64,000 bases of DNA, taken from Sinohyriopsis cumingii. Its lineage: Eukaryota; Mollusca; Bivalvia; Unionida; Unionidae. The translations under genes and the position numbers were made by a program. The stretch is taken from the NCBI GenBank assembly GCA_028554795.2, contig CM068831.1, positions 67,989,982 through 68,053,981 on the forward strand, given 5' to 3'. How positions within the stretch are numbered: the stretch's first letter is position 1; the number at the start of each line of letters is the position of its first letter. The notes under the pieces are model-generated. The model ran no database searches, had not been told where the DNA came from, and saw only the letters and a program-made list of their open reading frames with translations. Positions 56,755 through 64,000 of the stretch are shown piece by piece.

Positions 56755-57456
56755 ATGGAAGGACGAAAACTAGCTTTAGTGCCTTACAAACGATGGATGG
56801 AATACCATCGTTGGCAAGAACAACGCACCCCGCATTTACCTCCCAATCCCAATTTGAGCGAGATGTCCCAGTTACAACACGAATTGCAGTCCTTGATGGA
56901 TCGCCAAGATTTGTCCGAAACAGAAAAATCGCAAAAGTACGGTCAACTCTTGCAACGACTGCAACTCTTTCACCAGAAAGCTTTAGACGAAACAGCTTTA
57001 CCCACTCTGAAAGATTTTAAGACCTTGATGAAAAGTCCAGCACCATCATCATTACCACCACCACAACTACTACCATCCCCAGGGGTCACCAGAGATGCTA
57101 CCCCACGAAGGCCTGAGGAAGAAGAGATGCGAGAAGTGTTTCAAACACCGTCAGCAGCTCCCATTTCGAGCAAGATTGCAGCATCCTTGTTGACCCCGTC
57201 CCCCACACCCCAACGAGAAGAAATGAAAGCTTGGATTAAAAAGATGATGTCCACTCCTCCTTCGACAGAAGTGAAAAAGAAAGAAGGGAAACCAGAAGTG
57301 AAAAAAGAAAAGAAAACCAAAGCCATTCTATTGCCACCTCCTCCACCACTACCTTCGACTTCTACTCCCGTAGCCCATCGGACACGTAAATCCGTTTCTA
57401 AACCACCCTTTCGTCCCACCCAAAGTATCATCACCGAAGTGTGGGTGACTTATTAA
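56755..57456 (+). CDS. Conserved Polinton 'LVP' protein of unknown function
   Basis: ATG at 56755, after a weak TATA-like GATAAAAAGG (56701-56710); 233 residues. The N-terminal segment KLALVPYKRWMEYHRWQEQR and the following helical part (QLQHELQSLMDRQDLSETEK) match the pattern of a small protein that recurs next to integrase in Polintons ('K-LVP..', then 'L...L....D'). The C-terminal two thirds is low-complexity Pro/Ser/Lys/Glu-rich with repeated TPS/TP motifs. No enzyme motif. Probably structural or regulatory. Confidence 0.65.
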   Translation: MEGRKLALVPYKRWMEYHRWQEQRTPHLPPNPNLSEMSQLQHELQSLMDRQDLSETEKSQKYGQLLQRLQLFHQKALDETALPTLKDFKTLMKSPAPSSLPPPQLLPSPGVTRDATPRRPEEEEMREVFQTPSAAPISSKIAASLLTPSPTPQREEMKAWIKKMMSTPPSTEVKKKEGKPEVKKEKKTKAILLPPPPPLPSTSTPVAHRTRKSVSKPPFRPTQSIITEVWVTY

Positions 57457-57466
57457 CACACAAAAA

Positions 57467-58573
57467 ATGGAAAAAAGTCTTAGCCAGCATTTACTACGAT
57501 CCCTCGCATCCTGCAGGTTACGCAGGAGTTCAAAAATTGTATCGTGCTGCCAAAACACGACTGAAAAGTCTCCGTTTACCTCAAGTGCAACGATGGTTAC
57601 AAGAACAAGCTACCTACACTTTACACAAACCCATTCGACGCAAGTTTGCCAGAAGTCGCACCCGAGTGGAAGGTATCGATCATCAATGGCAAGCCGATTT
57701 AGCCGATGTCTCTCATTTGGCCAGCTACAATCGTGGCTACAAATATTTGTTTTGTGTCATCGACGTCTTTTCCAAATTTGCCTGGGTCGTGCTCTTGACT
57801 TCCAAATCGAGCAGCGAGTTAGTGCGAGCCCTGCAACGAGTGTTGAAACAAAGCGGTCGTCAACCTCTTCGATGGCAAACGGACAAAGGCACCGAATTTC
57901 TGAACCAAGCTTTCCAAAAAGAATTAAAGAAACGTGACATTCATTTTTTTACCACCGAGAATCCCGAAACCAAAGCCAGCATCGTGGAACGTTTTCAACG
58001 CACTTTGGAAGAACGCATGTGGAAATATTTTACGCATCACCACACTCTGAAGTACATCGACATCTTACCGCACCTGGTGCAAGCGTACAACCAATCTTAC
58101 CATCGAAGCATCGGACGTGCCCCGCAAGACGTGACTCCCGAGAACGAAGTGTTGGTGTTTGAGCGCCTGTTTGGTACGTCCCCGACGAGGGCTGTCCCCA
58201 AGAAAAGTGGAGAGTTGACCGTAGGAGATTGGGTGCGCATTGGCAAAACCAAACGCACTTTCGACAAAGGTTACTTACCTAACTGGACGACCGAATTGTT
58301 TCGCGTTACTGGACGAGTGCATGGCCGTCATCCTGCCGTCTATAAATTGGAAGACATGAACGGAGAAGTACTCAAAGGAACGTTTTGCCCGAGTTACAAC
58401 GTGTCACCAAAAAAGAAGACGACGTGTACGACATCGAAAGCATTCTCGAACGCAGAACCCGTAAAGTGGGCAAACGACATGTCAAAGAAGTCAAAGTACG
58501 TTGGAAAGCATATCCACCCAGTTTTGATTCTTGGATCGACGCTTCGCAAGTCATCGACTATAAAAAGAAGTGA
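57467..58573 (+). CDS. INT: Retroviral-type integrase with chromodomain, two frameshifts
   Basis: The ATG at 57467 is followed by A6; a one-base excess there (about 57469-57474) moves the frame to the one encoding the integrase N-terminus (VLASIYYDPSHPAGYAGVQK). The catalytic core has WQADLADV (first Asp), WQTDKGTEF (second Asp) and ETKASIVERFQRTLEE (Glu), the DDE triad of rve integrases, followed by an SH3-like segment (LTVGDWVRIGKTKRTFDKGY). A second shift near 58388 moves to the frame encoding a C-terminal chromodomain (VYDIESILERR, VRWKAYPPSFDSWI) ending in TGA 58571-58573. Polinton integrases commonly end in such a chromodomain. It would insert the element with a short target duplication; as read it is interrupted. 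Confidence 0.92.
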
Positions 58574-58579
58574 CCATCA

Positions 58580-58989
58580 TGCCCTTTCACACAGCAGACG
58601 CAGCTACGTCGACCACTCCTCCTTCACCTAGTTCTTCTGTGCAAGATTTACAAAAACAACCCTTGTGGGTGTGGTGTGGATAACGTGTGCCTAAAACGTA
58701 AATCGTCTTTTTCTGCCAAATCTTCGTGGTGTATTGTGTCATCGGGGCAGCCATTGCCAATTTGAGTTTGCAACAAGGAGACAAACAATTGTGGACCATT
58801 TTATTGAGCAGTTGCATCGGTTACCTGCTTCCCAATCCCTCCCTGAAATTCTCCTCGAACGGGAACCTTGTGTCCAGTGCCAGTGTCAGTCACCACTCCA
58901 ACAACCACAACCAGAACCCCATTTTGGGCGGAGACACGCCTCTGACGTCCATTAACCCCTCGGACAGCCACAGAACTCTGGAATTATGA
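58580..58989 (+). CDS. Small membrane protein, disrupted frames
   Basis: An ATG at 58580, 6 nt after the integrase stop, opens a 34-codon frame (MPFHTADAATSTTPPSPSSS). From about 58700 another frame, lacking an ATG, encodes a hydrophobic segment (CVIGAAIANLSLQQGDKQLW, then TILLSSCIGYLLPNPSLK) and ends at TGA 58987-58989, overlapping the penton ATG. The 'W..LLSS.IGYLLP.PSL' ending resembles a small membrane protein found in many Polintons between integrase and capsid genes. I infer one gene broken by at least one shift between 58660 and 58730. Confidence 0.5.
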
Positions 58990-59927
58990 GTCACGAAAAC
59001 CAATTTTACTTAACCTTACCCAGTGACAGTTCCATGGAGGTGTTTCCCAACAACACGTTGTGCTGTTACACGGCTAAATTACCTCAAGCCATCCCCTTAG
59101 ATCACGAAGCCCATTGGGAAGTGGCTTTAGTAGAAATGATTCACCCGACCCAAGTCCTCAATGTCCTTCCCAATCAAAATTTTTTTGATGTGGAAGTTCA
59201 TGACATTCCATTGCAACTGGAGTTGGATAAGAGAACAACCATATCTGACAAGAAAACCTATAATGAAAAAACTAAAACGTGGACCTACCACTTGTTCATT
59301 CCCCCAGGCTATTATTTTAGTGGTCATCATTTGGTCAGCACCATAAGCTCCAAGTTTAATGGCGTGTTTGGGAAAGCTTTGGGGCTTGCCTCAAAAAAAG
59401 TCACCATGGAGTACCACAAAGCAGCTCGTCGCTTATTGATAAAATTTCCTGAGGGGGGTAAAATCATGTCTTTCTTATTTTGTCCTGAATTGTTTGACAT
59501 GTTGGGCGGTGACATGGAGCTGAGGAAGAAATTAGAACAAAAGACAAAACCCGAATTATCAGTCATTTCTGACAACGATTCTTTTGCCAAGTTTTTTCGT
59601 TGCCCGGTAGAACTGAACCAAGGACTGAATTTGATGTTCGTGTACTCCGATGTGGTGGAGTACAACGTGGTGGGACACACCTCCGTGCCGTTACTGCGTG
59701 TCATTCCTTTCAAAGTGGATTCTGCCACGAACGCTGACGAGGAAGGTGGAAACACTTACCACGTTCACCGCGAATTTGTACATCCTCACTATTTGCCGGT
59801 TAGCAAGTCGTATTTGGATACGGCCAACATTCCTAGAAAAGGAGATTTGGGACAAAATATTCCATTCACCAAAGGAAAAGTCACGGTGAAACTCCAATTT
59901 CGAAAACGGTTTTCTCACGACTCGTAA
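58986..59927 (+). CDS. mCP: Minor capsid protein (penton-like, single jelly roll)
   Basis: ATG at 58986 overlaps the previous stop (ATGA); 313 residues, open. The sequence is beta-rich with segments typical of Polinton minor capsid proteins: an N-terminal FYLTLPSDSSMEVFPNNTL, a central IPPGYY, VVEYNVVGHTSVPLLRVIPF, and a C-terminal VHPHYLPVSKSYLDTANI followed by FTKGKVTVKLQFRKR. In the family this forms the capsid vertices. Position directly before the pVI-like and major capsid genes is the usual Polinton order. Confidence 0.88.
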   Translation: MSHENQFYLTLPSDSSMEVFPNNTLCCYTAKLPQAIPLDHEAHWEVALVEMIHPTQVLNVLPNQNFFDVEVHDIPLQLELDKRTTISDKKTYNEKTKTWTYHLFIPPGYYFSGHHLVSTISSKFNGVFGKALGLASKKVTMEYHKAARRLLIKFPEGGKIMSFLFCPELFDMLGGDMELRKKLEQKTKPELSVISDNDSFAKFFRCPVELNQGLNLMFVYSDVVEYNVVGHTSVPLLRVIPFKVDSATNADEEGGNTYHVHREFVHPHYLPVSKSYLDTANIPRKGDLGQNIPFTKGKVTVKLQFRKRFSHDS

Positions 59928-59934
59928 GTAAGTC

Positions 59935-60360
59935 ATGTATCCAGTGTACCGAGGGGTTGCTCGACAGCGAGGACACGGTTTAGGAGACATGTTAAAATCG
60001 GCCTTTCGTTCGGTGGCCCCAGTGTTGAAACCGATGGTGACACGCGGATTGCACGCCTTGAAAGATGCGGCACTGACGCAAGGCAAAGAATTTCTCCAAA
60101 ATGTCATCATCGACAAACAAAACCCTAAAGAAGCCTTCATGAGGGCAGGCAAAAATGTCTTGCTGCAAACGGGCAAAGACATTTTAGGCCGACGAGACAC
60201 ACCTATAAATGCCCTGCACGCTACCGAGTCAGGCATTCAGCAAGGACAAAGCAGAAAGAGACGACGAAGAAAACACCCTTTCACCAGACTTCACACTTCT
60301 AAAGCTAGAAAGGCCAAGAAAAGAAGAACCGTTCGAGACTTAGACGTTTTCGATTATTGA
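59935..60360 (+). CDS. pVI-like basic virion protein
   Basis: ATG at 59935, 8 nt after the penton stop; 141 residues. N-terminal Gly/Arg-rich start (GVARQRGHGLGDMLKSAFRS) then amphipathic helices (VAPVLKPMVTRGLHALKDA) and a strongly basic C-terminus (RKRRRRKHP, KARKAKKRR). Located between penton and hexon-like genes, as are pVI/pVII-like proteins in adintoviruses. A membrane-lytic or DNA-binding role is inferred from this resemblance only. Confidence 0.7.
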   Translation: MYPVYRGVARQRGHGLGDMLKSAFRSVAPVLKPMVTRGLHALKDAALTQGKEFLQNVIIDKQNPKEAFMRAGKNVLLQTGKDILGRRDTPINALHATESGIQQGQSRKRRRRKHPFTRLHTSKARKAKKRRTVRDLDVFDY

Positions 60361-60375
60361 AACGCAGAAAAAAAA

Positions 60376-61701
60376 ATGATGCACCGAGAGTCTTGCGCTT
60401 GTTCCAAGACAGAACTGGATCTGTTTGCCATGCCCCCCACGATGATGACGATGCAAGAATCTCAGTGGGTGGAATTTCACCCCGTCTCCTCACTGACCAA
60501 TTCTGCTCCCATCGAGTTTGAAATCAAAGGACAGCCCGAAGATTACATCGATCTAAATAGCAGTTACCTGTATTTGAAAGTCAAAGTGAGCAAAACGGAC
60601 AACAGCAATCCTGGAGCCAATGATAGGGTAGCTCCTGTTAACAATTTCATGCATTCCTTGTTCAGCGAAGTGGACTTGTACTTGAATAACAAACTGGTCA
60701 GCAGCAGCATGGATACTTACCCTTATCGTGCCTACCTGGAAAATCTCTTGACGTACGGAAAAGAAGCCAAAAATACTCATCTGGATGCTTGCGTGGGATG
60801 GAAACCAGACACGGCCGGTGTAAACACGTTTAACGACACAGCCCTGACAGAAGATGACAATCCTCACAATGTGGGGTTTAACACACGTAGAACTAAAATT
60901 CTGCAAGGGCGAAGTTTAGAACTGATGGATCGTTTGCATTTGGACATGTGGTTACAAGAAAAGTATTTGCTGAACGGGGTGGATATCCGTCTGAGACTGA
61001 ATCGTAGTAGTGCCGCTTTCCATTTGATGGCCAATGTCAATGAATACAAAACTATCATTCAAGAAGCCAGACTCTACGTACGACGTGTGGAAGTGTTACC
61101 TAAAGTGGGAAACGACGTCAGTCTGACGTTGAGTAGAACCACCGCCAAGTATCCGATACGAAGAGTGGAAGTGAAAACCTTCACCATTCCCACTGGACAG
61201 CGATCAATGATCGAAGATCGTCTGTTCCAAGGACAGTTACCCAAACGTTTGGTCGTTGGTATCGTCAGGAATTCATCTTTCAATGGAGTCCACAACGAAA
61301 ATCCTTTTGAGTTTCAACACTTTGGCGTGTCCAAGATCGAAGTCAGTCGCGACGGCAAGGTCTTGTGTACTCGACCCTTTGAGCCTAACTTTACCCAGAA
61401 CAATTACTTGAGATCGTACTTGTCCCTGTACGAAGCCACGGGACAGTTAGGAACCAACACCAGTCACGGCATTACGTACGAGGATTATGCAGGAGGCTAC
61501 GCTTTGTGGGGTTTTGATTTCACTCCAGACCAAGGCAGCGACGAGGGACATTTCCACCCTATAAAATCCGGACAGATTCGTGTGGAAATTCAGTTTGCAA
61601 TCCGAGACCCTGTTAATCCAACGTTGAACGTCCTCCTGTATGCAGAATTCGACAATACCATAGAAATCAACAGTTTGAGAGAAGTTATTCTAGATTACTA
61701 G
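60376..61701 (+). CDS. MCP: Major capsid protein (double jelly roll, hexon-like)
   Basis: ATG at 60376; 441 residues, fully open. Typical Polinton major capsid features: VEFHPVSSLTNSAPIEFEIK near the start, DYIDLNSSYLYLKVKV, NNFMHSLFSEVDLYLNNKLV, YPYRAYLENLLTYGKEAK, and near the end GYALWGFDFTPDQGS and GQIRVEIQFAIRD. It lies in the usual position after penton and before protease. Known family members assemble icosahedral capsids. No broken motif is seen, so this gene appears functional at sequence level. Confidence 0.95.
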   Translation: MMHRESCACSKTELDLFAMPPTMMTMQESQWVEFHPVSSLTNSAPIEFEIKGQPEDYIDLNSSYLYLKVKVSKTDNSNPGANDRVAPVNNFMHSLFSEVDLYLNNKLVSSSMDTYPYRAYLENLLTYGKEAKNTHLDACVGWKPDTAGVNTFNDTALTEDDNPHNVGFNTRRTKILQGRSLELMDRLHLDMWLQEKYLLNGVDIRLRLNRSSAAFHLMANVNEYKTIIQEARLYVRRVEVLPKVGNDVSLTLSRTTAKYPIRRVEVKTFTIPTGQRSMIEDRLFQGQLPKRLVVGIVRNSSFNGVHNENPFEFQHFGVSKIEVSRDGKVLCTRPFEPNFTQNNYLRSYLSLYEATGQLGTNTSHGITYEDYAGGYALWGFDFTPDQGSDEGHFHPIKSGQIRVEIQFAIRDPVNPTLNVLLYAEFDNTIEINSLREVILDY

Positions 61702-61706
61702 AAACC

Positions 61707-62285
61707 ATGGAAGACTGTTATCCCTCTTTACCTACTAGAGAAACTTTGGACATGGAATGTGAGGAGACCGTGGAAGGAGAAGAATCTCAAGATAAAGACG
61801 AAGAAGATATCATGATGAAGTCGAGATGGCCAGAACAAGAAGCCCATTTAGTCTCCTGTTCTGCCAAACACTTGGTCGATGAAATGACGGAATTGATCAA
61901 GAAAAATTGTTATGGATGTCAAAACGATCATCCCAGTCAAATTCAACACGATAAATGCCTAATGTTAAGTCAAGTAGAAAAATTGGACGAGTATCTGGAC
62001 GAAGCTTGGAGTCTCATCTCGAACAAAGACGTGTTGCACCAGTGGCATAAAGACTTGCGTGAACATTCTTGTCCACCATTAACCACTCAAGAGATCCATC
62101 GTATCGAAGCTCTCCTGAATCAGAGTGAGGAAACAGAACGAATAACCGTTTATTCGTCAGACATTTTCAAGCAAAAAGTCAGGATCGAATTGACGACTAG
62201 AAAAAAACATGGATACCTGGGAACTTTATTACCTTTTGAACCACAGTTCGTATACGGCTTCTTGGAATCATGTCGTCTGTGCTAA
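61707..62285 (+). CDS. Acidic Cys/His protein next to protease
   Basis: ATG at 61707, 5 nt after the capsid stop; 192 residues. An acidic N-terminus (EETVEGEESQDKDEEDIM) is followed by a Cys/His cluster CYGCQNDHPSQIQHDKCL, a candidate zinc-binding site that recurs in proteins beside the protease in invertebrate Polintons. The C-terminal 25 codons overlap the protease start by 77 nt in another frame. Function unknown; possibly a protease cofactor or regulator. Confidence 0.65.
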   Translation: MEDCYPSLPTRETLDMECEETVEGEESQDKDEEDIMMKSRWPEQEAHLVSCSAKHLVDEMTELIKKNCYGCQNDHPSQIQHDKCLMLSQVEKLDEYLDEAWSLISNKDVLHQWHKDLREHSCPPLTTQEIHRIEALLNQSEETERITVYSSDIFKQKVRIELTTRKKHGYLGTLLPFEPQFVYGFLESCRLC

Positions 62286-62769
62286 AGATGAACTCCCTCA
62301 TCGCAAACCTAAAGACCATCTAGCTTACGTAATCAACACGGACGACAGTCATCTCCCAGGAACCCACTGGGTAGCCGTCTACTTTCCTCAAGAAGGATGT
62401 GTGGAATATTTCGATTCGTACGGATTGCCCCCTTTGGAAGACGATATCATCGACTTTATGAGAAGAAATGCTCAAACCACCCGATTCAATAATGTGAAAT
62501 TACAAGGCACAGATTCCTTGGTGTGTGGACAGTACTGTGTGTATTTTCTGCATCATCGCAGCCTTGGCTATTCCTTAGAACATTTAGTGACTCATTTTGA
62601 TCCTCGTTCTTCTGCTAGAAACGATGTGAAAGTAGATCGATGGTTCTGTGACCATCATGCTTATCTTTTGTCTCAAGCTAAGAAACGTAGTGTCCATCAA
62701 TGGCCTAATGATTTCCAACAGTGGAAATCACAATTTCATTCACAACGTTGTCAGCCCTGTTTAAAGTAG
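62209..62769 (+). CDS. PRO: Adenain-type (Ulp1-like) cysteine protease
   Basis: ATG at 62209 overlaps the preceding gene; 186 residues. Catalytic elements in order: His in GTHWVAVYF, Asp in EYFDSYGLPP, Gln in KLQGTDS, Cys in VCGQYCVYFL. AKDELP and AYVINTDDS near the start are also typical of the family. In adenovirus and Polintons this enzyme matures capsid precursors. The first about 25 residues from this ATG look less family-like than those after the overlap, so the true N-terminus may differ. An AATAAA follows at 62875-62880. Confidence 0.93.
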   Translation: MDTWELYYLLNHSSYTASWNHVVCAKDELPHRKPKDHLAYVINTDDSHLPGTHWVAVYFPQEGCVEYFDSYGLPPLEDDIIDFMRRNAQTTRFNNVKLQGTDSLVCGQYCVYFLHHRSLGYSLEHLVTHFDPRSSARNDVKVDRWFCDHHAYLLSQAKKRSVHQWPNDFQQWKSQFHSQRCQPCLK

Positions 62770-63008
62770 AATGTGAATTGAAAAATGTTTATGATTTGAA
62801 AAAATTGTTTATGTTATATTGTTGGATTATTGTTAAAAATGTTAGAGTTGTTGTTTAGTGTTAAGTGATTTTTGAATAAAAAATGTCGTGTTTTGAAAAA
62901 AAATGCCTTTGTCTTTTGTTTAGCTATATGAATGTTGGATTGATGCTCTTTCACTTCTTACTATCCCTCTCATGACACTCACTGAACGTTACGACTCGAA
63001 AACCGTGT
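62770..63008. terminator. 3' region with poly(A) signal
   Basis: AT-rich; AATAAA at 62875-62880. It should end the capsid/protease transcript. No coding sequence. Confidence 0.65.
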
Positions 63009-63041
63009 GGGGGATGTTTTCCTTCACGTCCGCGTTTTGAC
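63009..63041 (+). promoter_or_regulatory. Shared upstream element, copy 1
   Basis: GGGGGATGTTTTCCTTCACG then TCCGCGTTTTGAC, 62 nt before the ATG at 63103. A near-identical copy is at 63866-63897. Confidence 0.75.
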
Positions 63042-63102
63042 TTTAAGAACGGGGGGTTGTTTCCAGTCTAACCATCCATTGTCGACTCATCCTCCTAAGA
63101 AG

Positions 63103-63470
63103 ATGTGTTCCAAACTAGCTAAGCTCAACGAATCCTACGTGAATTTGCATAGGGTCAGACACAGTCTGATACCGAAGCCAGAAGAAATAGAGAATGTGAG
63201 AATGTTAAAAATCACTGAAGACCTGATAGAAGAGCTCTTCAGAGAAGAAATGAACAGGGAAAAAGAATGGACAGAGAAGTACAGACTTCAGAGACAGCAG
63301 CAACAGCAGCAACAACAGCAGCAGCAACAACCTGAAGCTGACAGAGGCTTTGTCGATTGTCGTATCGACACCAAAGAGTTCTTCTTCTCTTTCCGAAGAA
63401 GCAGACCTATCGCCAGAAAGTCTATCCTCAGAGGACATCGCATTCTTAGAAACTAAAAAAAGATTGCCAT
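63103..63470 (+). CDS. Gln-rich helical protein, probably frameshifted (histone-type 3' end)
   Basis: ATG at 63103. The first part is helical and charged (MCSKLAKLNESYVNLHRVRH, RMLKITEDLIEELFREEMNR) followed by a CAG/CAA glutamine tract at about 63294-63332. The same frame then ends at 63456 with an Arg/Phe-rich tail; an alternative frame after the tract gives a serine-rich acidic tail (STPKSSSSLSEEADLSPESL) ending at TAG near 63470, which looks more protein-like and ends closer to the stem-loop. A length change in the Gln tract would switch frames. The layout resembles the gene at 46076. Function unknown. Confidence 0.6.
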
Positions 63471-63485
63471 AGCAAACAAAAAAGC

Positions 63486-63523
63486 AGCCCTTTTCAGGGC
63501 TACCCAATACTCTAGAAAAGAAA
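63486..63523 (+). terminator. Histone-type 3' stem-loop, canonical
   Basis: AGCCCT-TTTC-AGGGCT at 63486-63501 (perfect 6-bp stem, 4-nt loop), directly followed by ACCCA (63502-63506) and the purine-rich CTCTAGAAAAGAAAT (63509-63523). This is the full consensus order of a metazoan replication-dependent histone 3' end. Confidence 0.9.
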
Positions 63524-63865
63524 TAACCATCAATTTGCCAATGTGTGTAGGTAGAGTAGTGTGAATATAAACACTAACTCTTTTTTTCATTGTGTGAGGG
63601 TATGTGTTTGTGTGTTTGTGTTTGGAAGTGCTCACGTACGTTGGTATGGATAATAGATTAAAATGATGTCTTTTTTTTTGGTGTTTGAGGTGTAAATTTG
63701 GGGTTAGATTGGATTGCTTTGCGTATGTAAATAGTCTATTGAAGTGATTTATAAAAAAAATTTAAAATAGTGATGGGTAGCATAAAAAGTGAGTGAGTGT
63801 TTCTTTTAGGTCCGCGCGTTGGTGTTTTTGGTTATGATCTAGGTAAGATCAATTTTATGTTTTTA
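63524..63865. other. Non-coding spacer
   Basis: Includes CAATTTGCCAAT (about 63531-63542), a GT-rich tract at 63598-63625, and a partial copy of the upstream element (GGTCCGCGCG near 63809). No coding sequence. Confidence 0.55.
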
Positions 63866-63905
63866 GGGGGATGTTTTCCATCACGTCCGCGCTTTCACTA
63901 TAAAT
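63866..63905 (+). promoter_or_regulatory. Shared upstream element, copy 2, with TATA box
   Basis: GGGGGATGTTTTCCATCACG then TCCGCGCTTTCAC at 63866-63897, followed by TATAAAT at 63899-63905, 57 nt before the ATG at 63962. Confidence 0.8.
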
Positions 63906-63961
63906 TGAAACTCGCTCGGCAGTCTAGCTACCCTTGTTGATTGATCAACACCACCAGAAGA

Positions 63962-64000
63962 ATGAACACCAGAATAGTGAAACTGTTAGAACTCCAGATG
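63962..64000 (+). CDS. Start of a further element gene (partial)
   Basis: ATG at 63962 opens MNTRIVKLLELQM and runs off the window. The upstream element and TATA box at the expected distance support it as a real start. It shows that the element continues to the right. Confidence 0.5.
   Translation, partial: MNTRIVKLLELQM

Larger units (their letters stand above)
45305..64000. mobile_element. Polinton/Maverick (adintovirus-like) element, right end outside window
   Basis: The full Polinton hallmark set is present on one stretch: protein-primed family B polymerase, retroviral-type integrase with chromodomain, A32-like packaging ATPase, adenain-type protease, double-jelly-roll major capsid protein and penton-like minor capsid protein, plus small basic and membrane virion-like proteins. 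Gene density, compact spacing and absence of introns contrast sharply with the first 45 kb. The left boundary is placed tentatively at the 45-bp repeats; the true terminal inverted repeat and 6-bp target duplication cannot be verified because the right end is missing. Whether it is an integrated virus or a transposon cannot be decided here; the capsid genes suggest virion-forming ancestry. Confidence 0.93.

Overview
The window looks like a bivalve (marine mollusc) nuclear genome segment: AT-rich, intron-rich, full of short satellites, tRNA-headed SINEs of molluscan style, cut-and-paste MITEs and a decayed LINE. Species cannot be named from sequence alone. The only host gene I can support is the 3' end of a Cbl-family E3 ubiquitin ligase: an exon at 9622-9718, a 7.5 kb repeat-filled intron, and a terminal coding exon at 17240-17477 carrying the UBA domain. 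The far left edge (1-137, minus) holds the start of a retroelement gag-like protein with a possible primer binding site and LTR to its right.

From 1 to about 45 kb the rest is non-coding or mobile: a 24-bp satellite split by a 1.8 kb pogo/Tigger-like transposon (3448-5253), SINEs, a 52-bp satellite split by a 299-bp hAT MITE with exact 8-bp target duplication (14760-15058), 46-, 42-, 62- and 23-bp arrays, several degenerate arrays with a period near 130-155 bp, a broken LINE on the minus strand (39.1-41.5 kb), and a 671-bp hAT element (43946-44616).

From about 45.3 kb to the right edge lies a Polinton/Maverick (adintovirus-like) element, at least 18.5 kb, whose right end is outside the window. 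In order it carries: a divergent pair of small unknown genes; a minus-strand CCHC zinc-knuckle protein divergent from a protein-primed family B DNA polymerase; an accessory island with a BIR (IAP-like) protein, three related F-box-like proteins and a membrane protein; then the packaging ATPase, a lysine-rich core-like protein, a small basic hydrophobic-tailed protein, a conserved 'LVP' protein, a chromodomain integrase, a small membrane protein, minor capsid (penton), a pVI-like basic protein, major capsid, a Cys/His protein and an adenain-type protease, followed by two genes that share an upstream element. The morphogenesis genes are open; polymerase, integrase and several accessory genes are split by single-base shifts, mostly in homopolymers, so either residual assembly errors or early decay.

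The most unusual signal is that three element genes (45.6 kb minus, 46.1-46.7 kb plus, 63.1-63.5 kb plus) end in replication-dependent histone-type 3' stem-loops with downstream purine-rich elements, although none of the proteins looks like a histone. The first two are divergently transcribed from a promoter with TATA boxes, CCAAT boxes and a TGACGTCA site, a layout reminiscent of histone gene pairs. This suggests S-phase-coupled, SLBP-dependent expression of part of the element, while other element genes use AATAAA signals.
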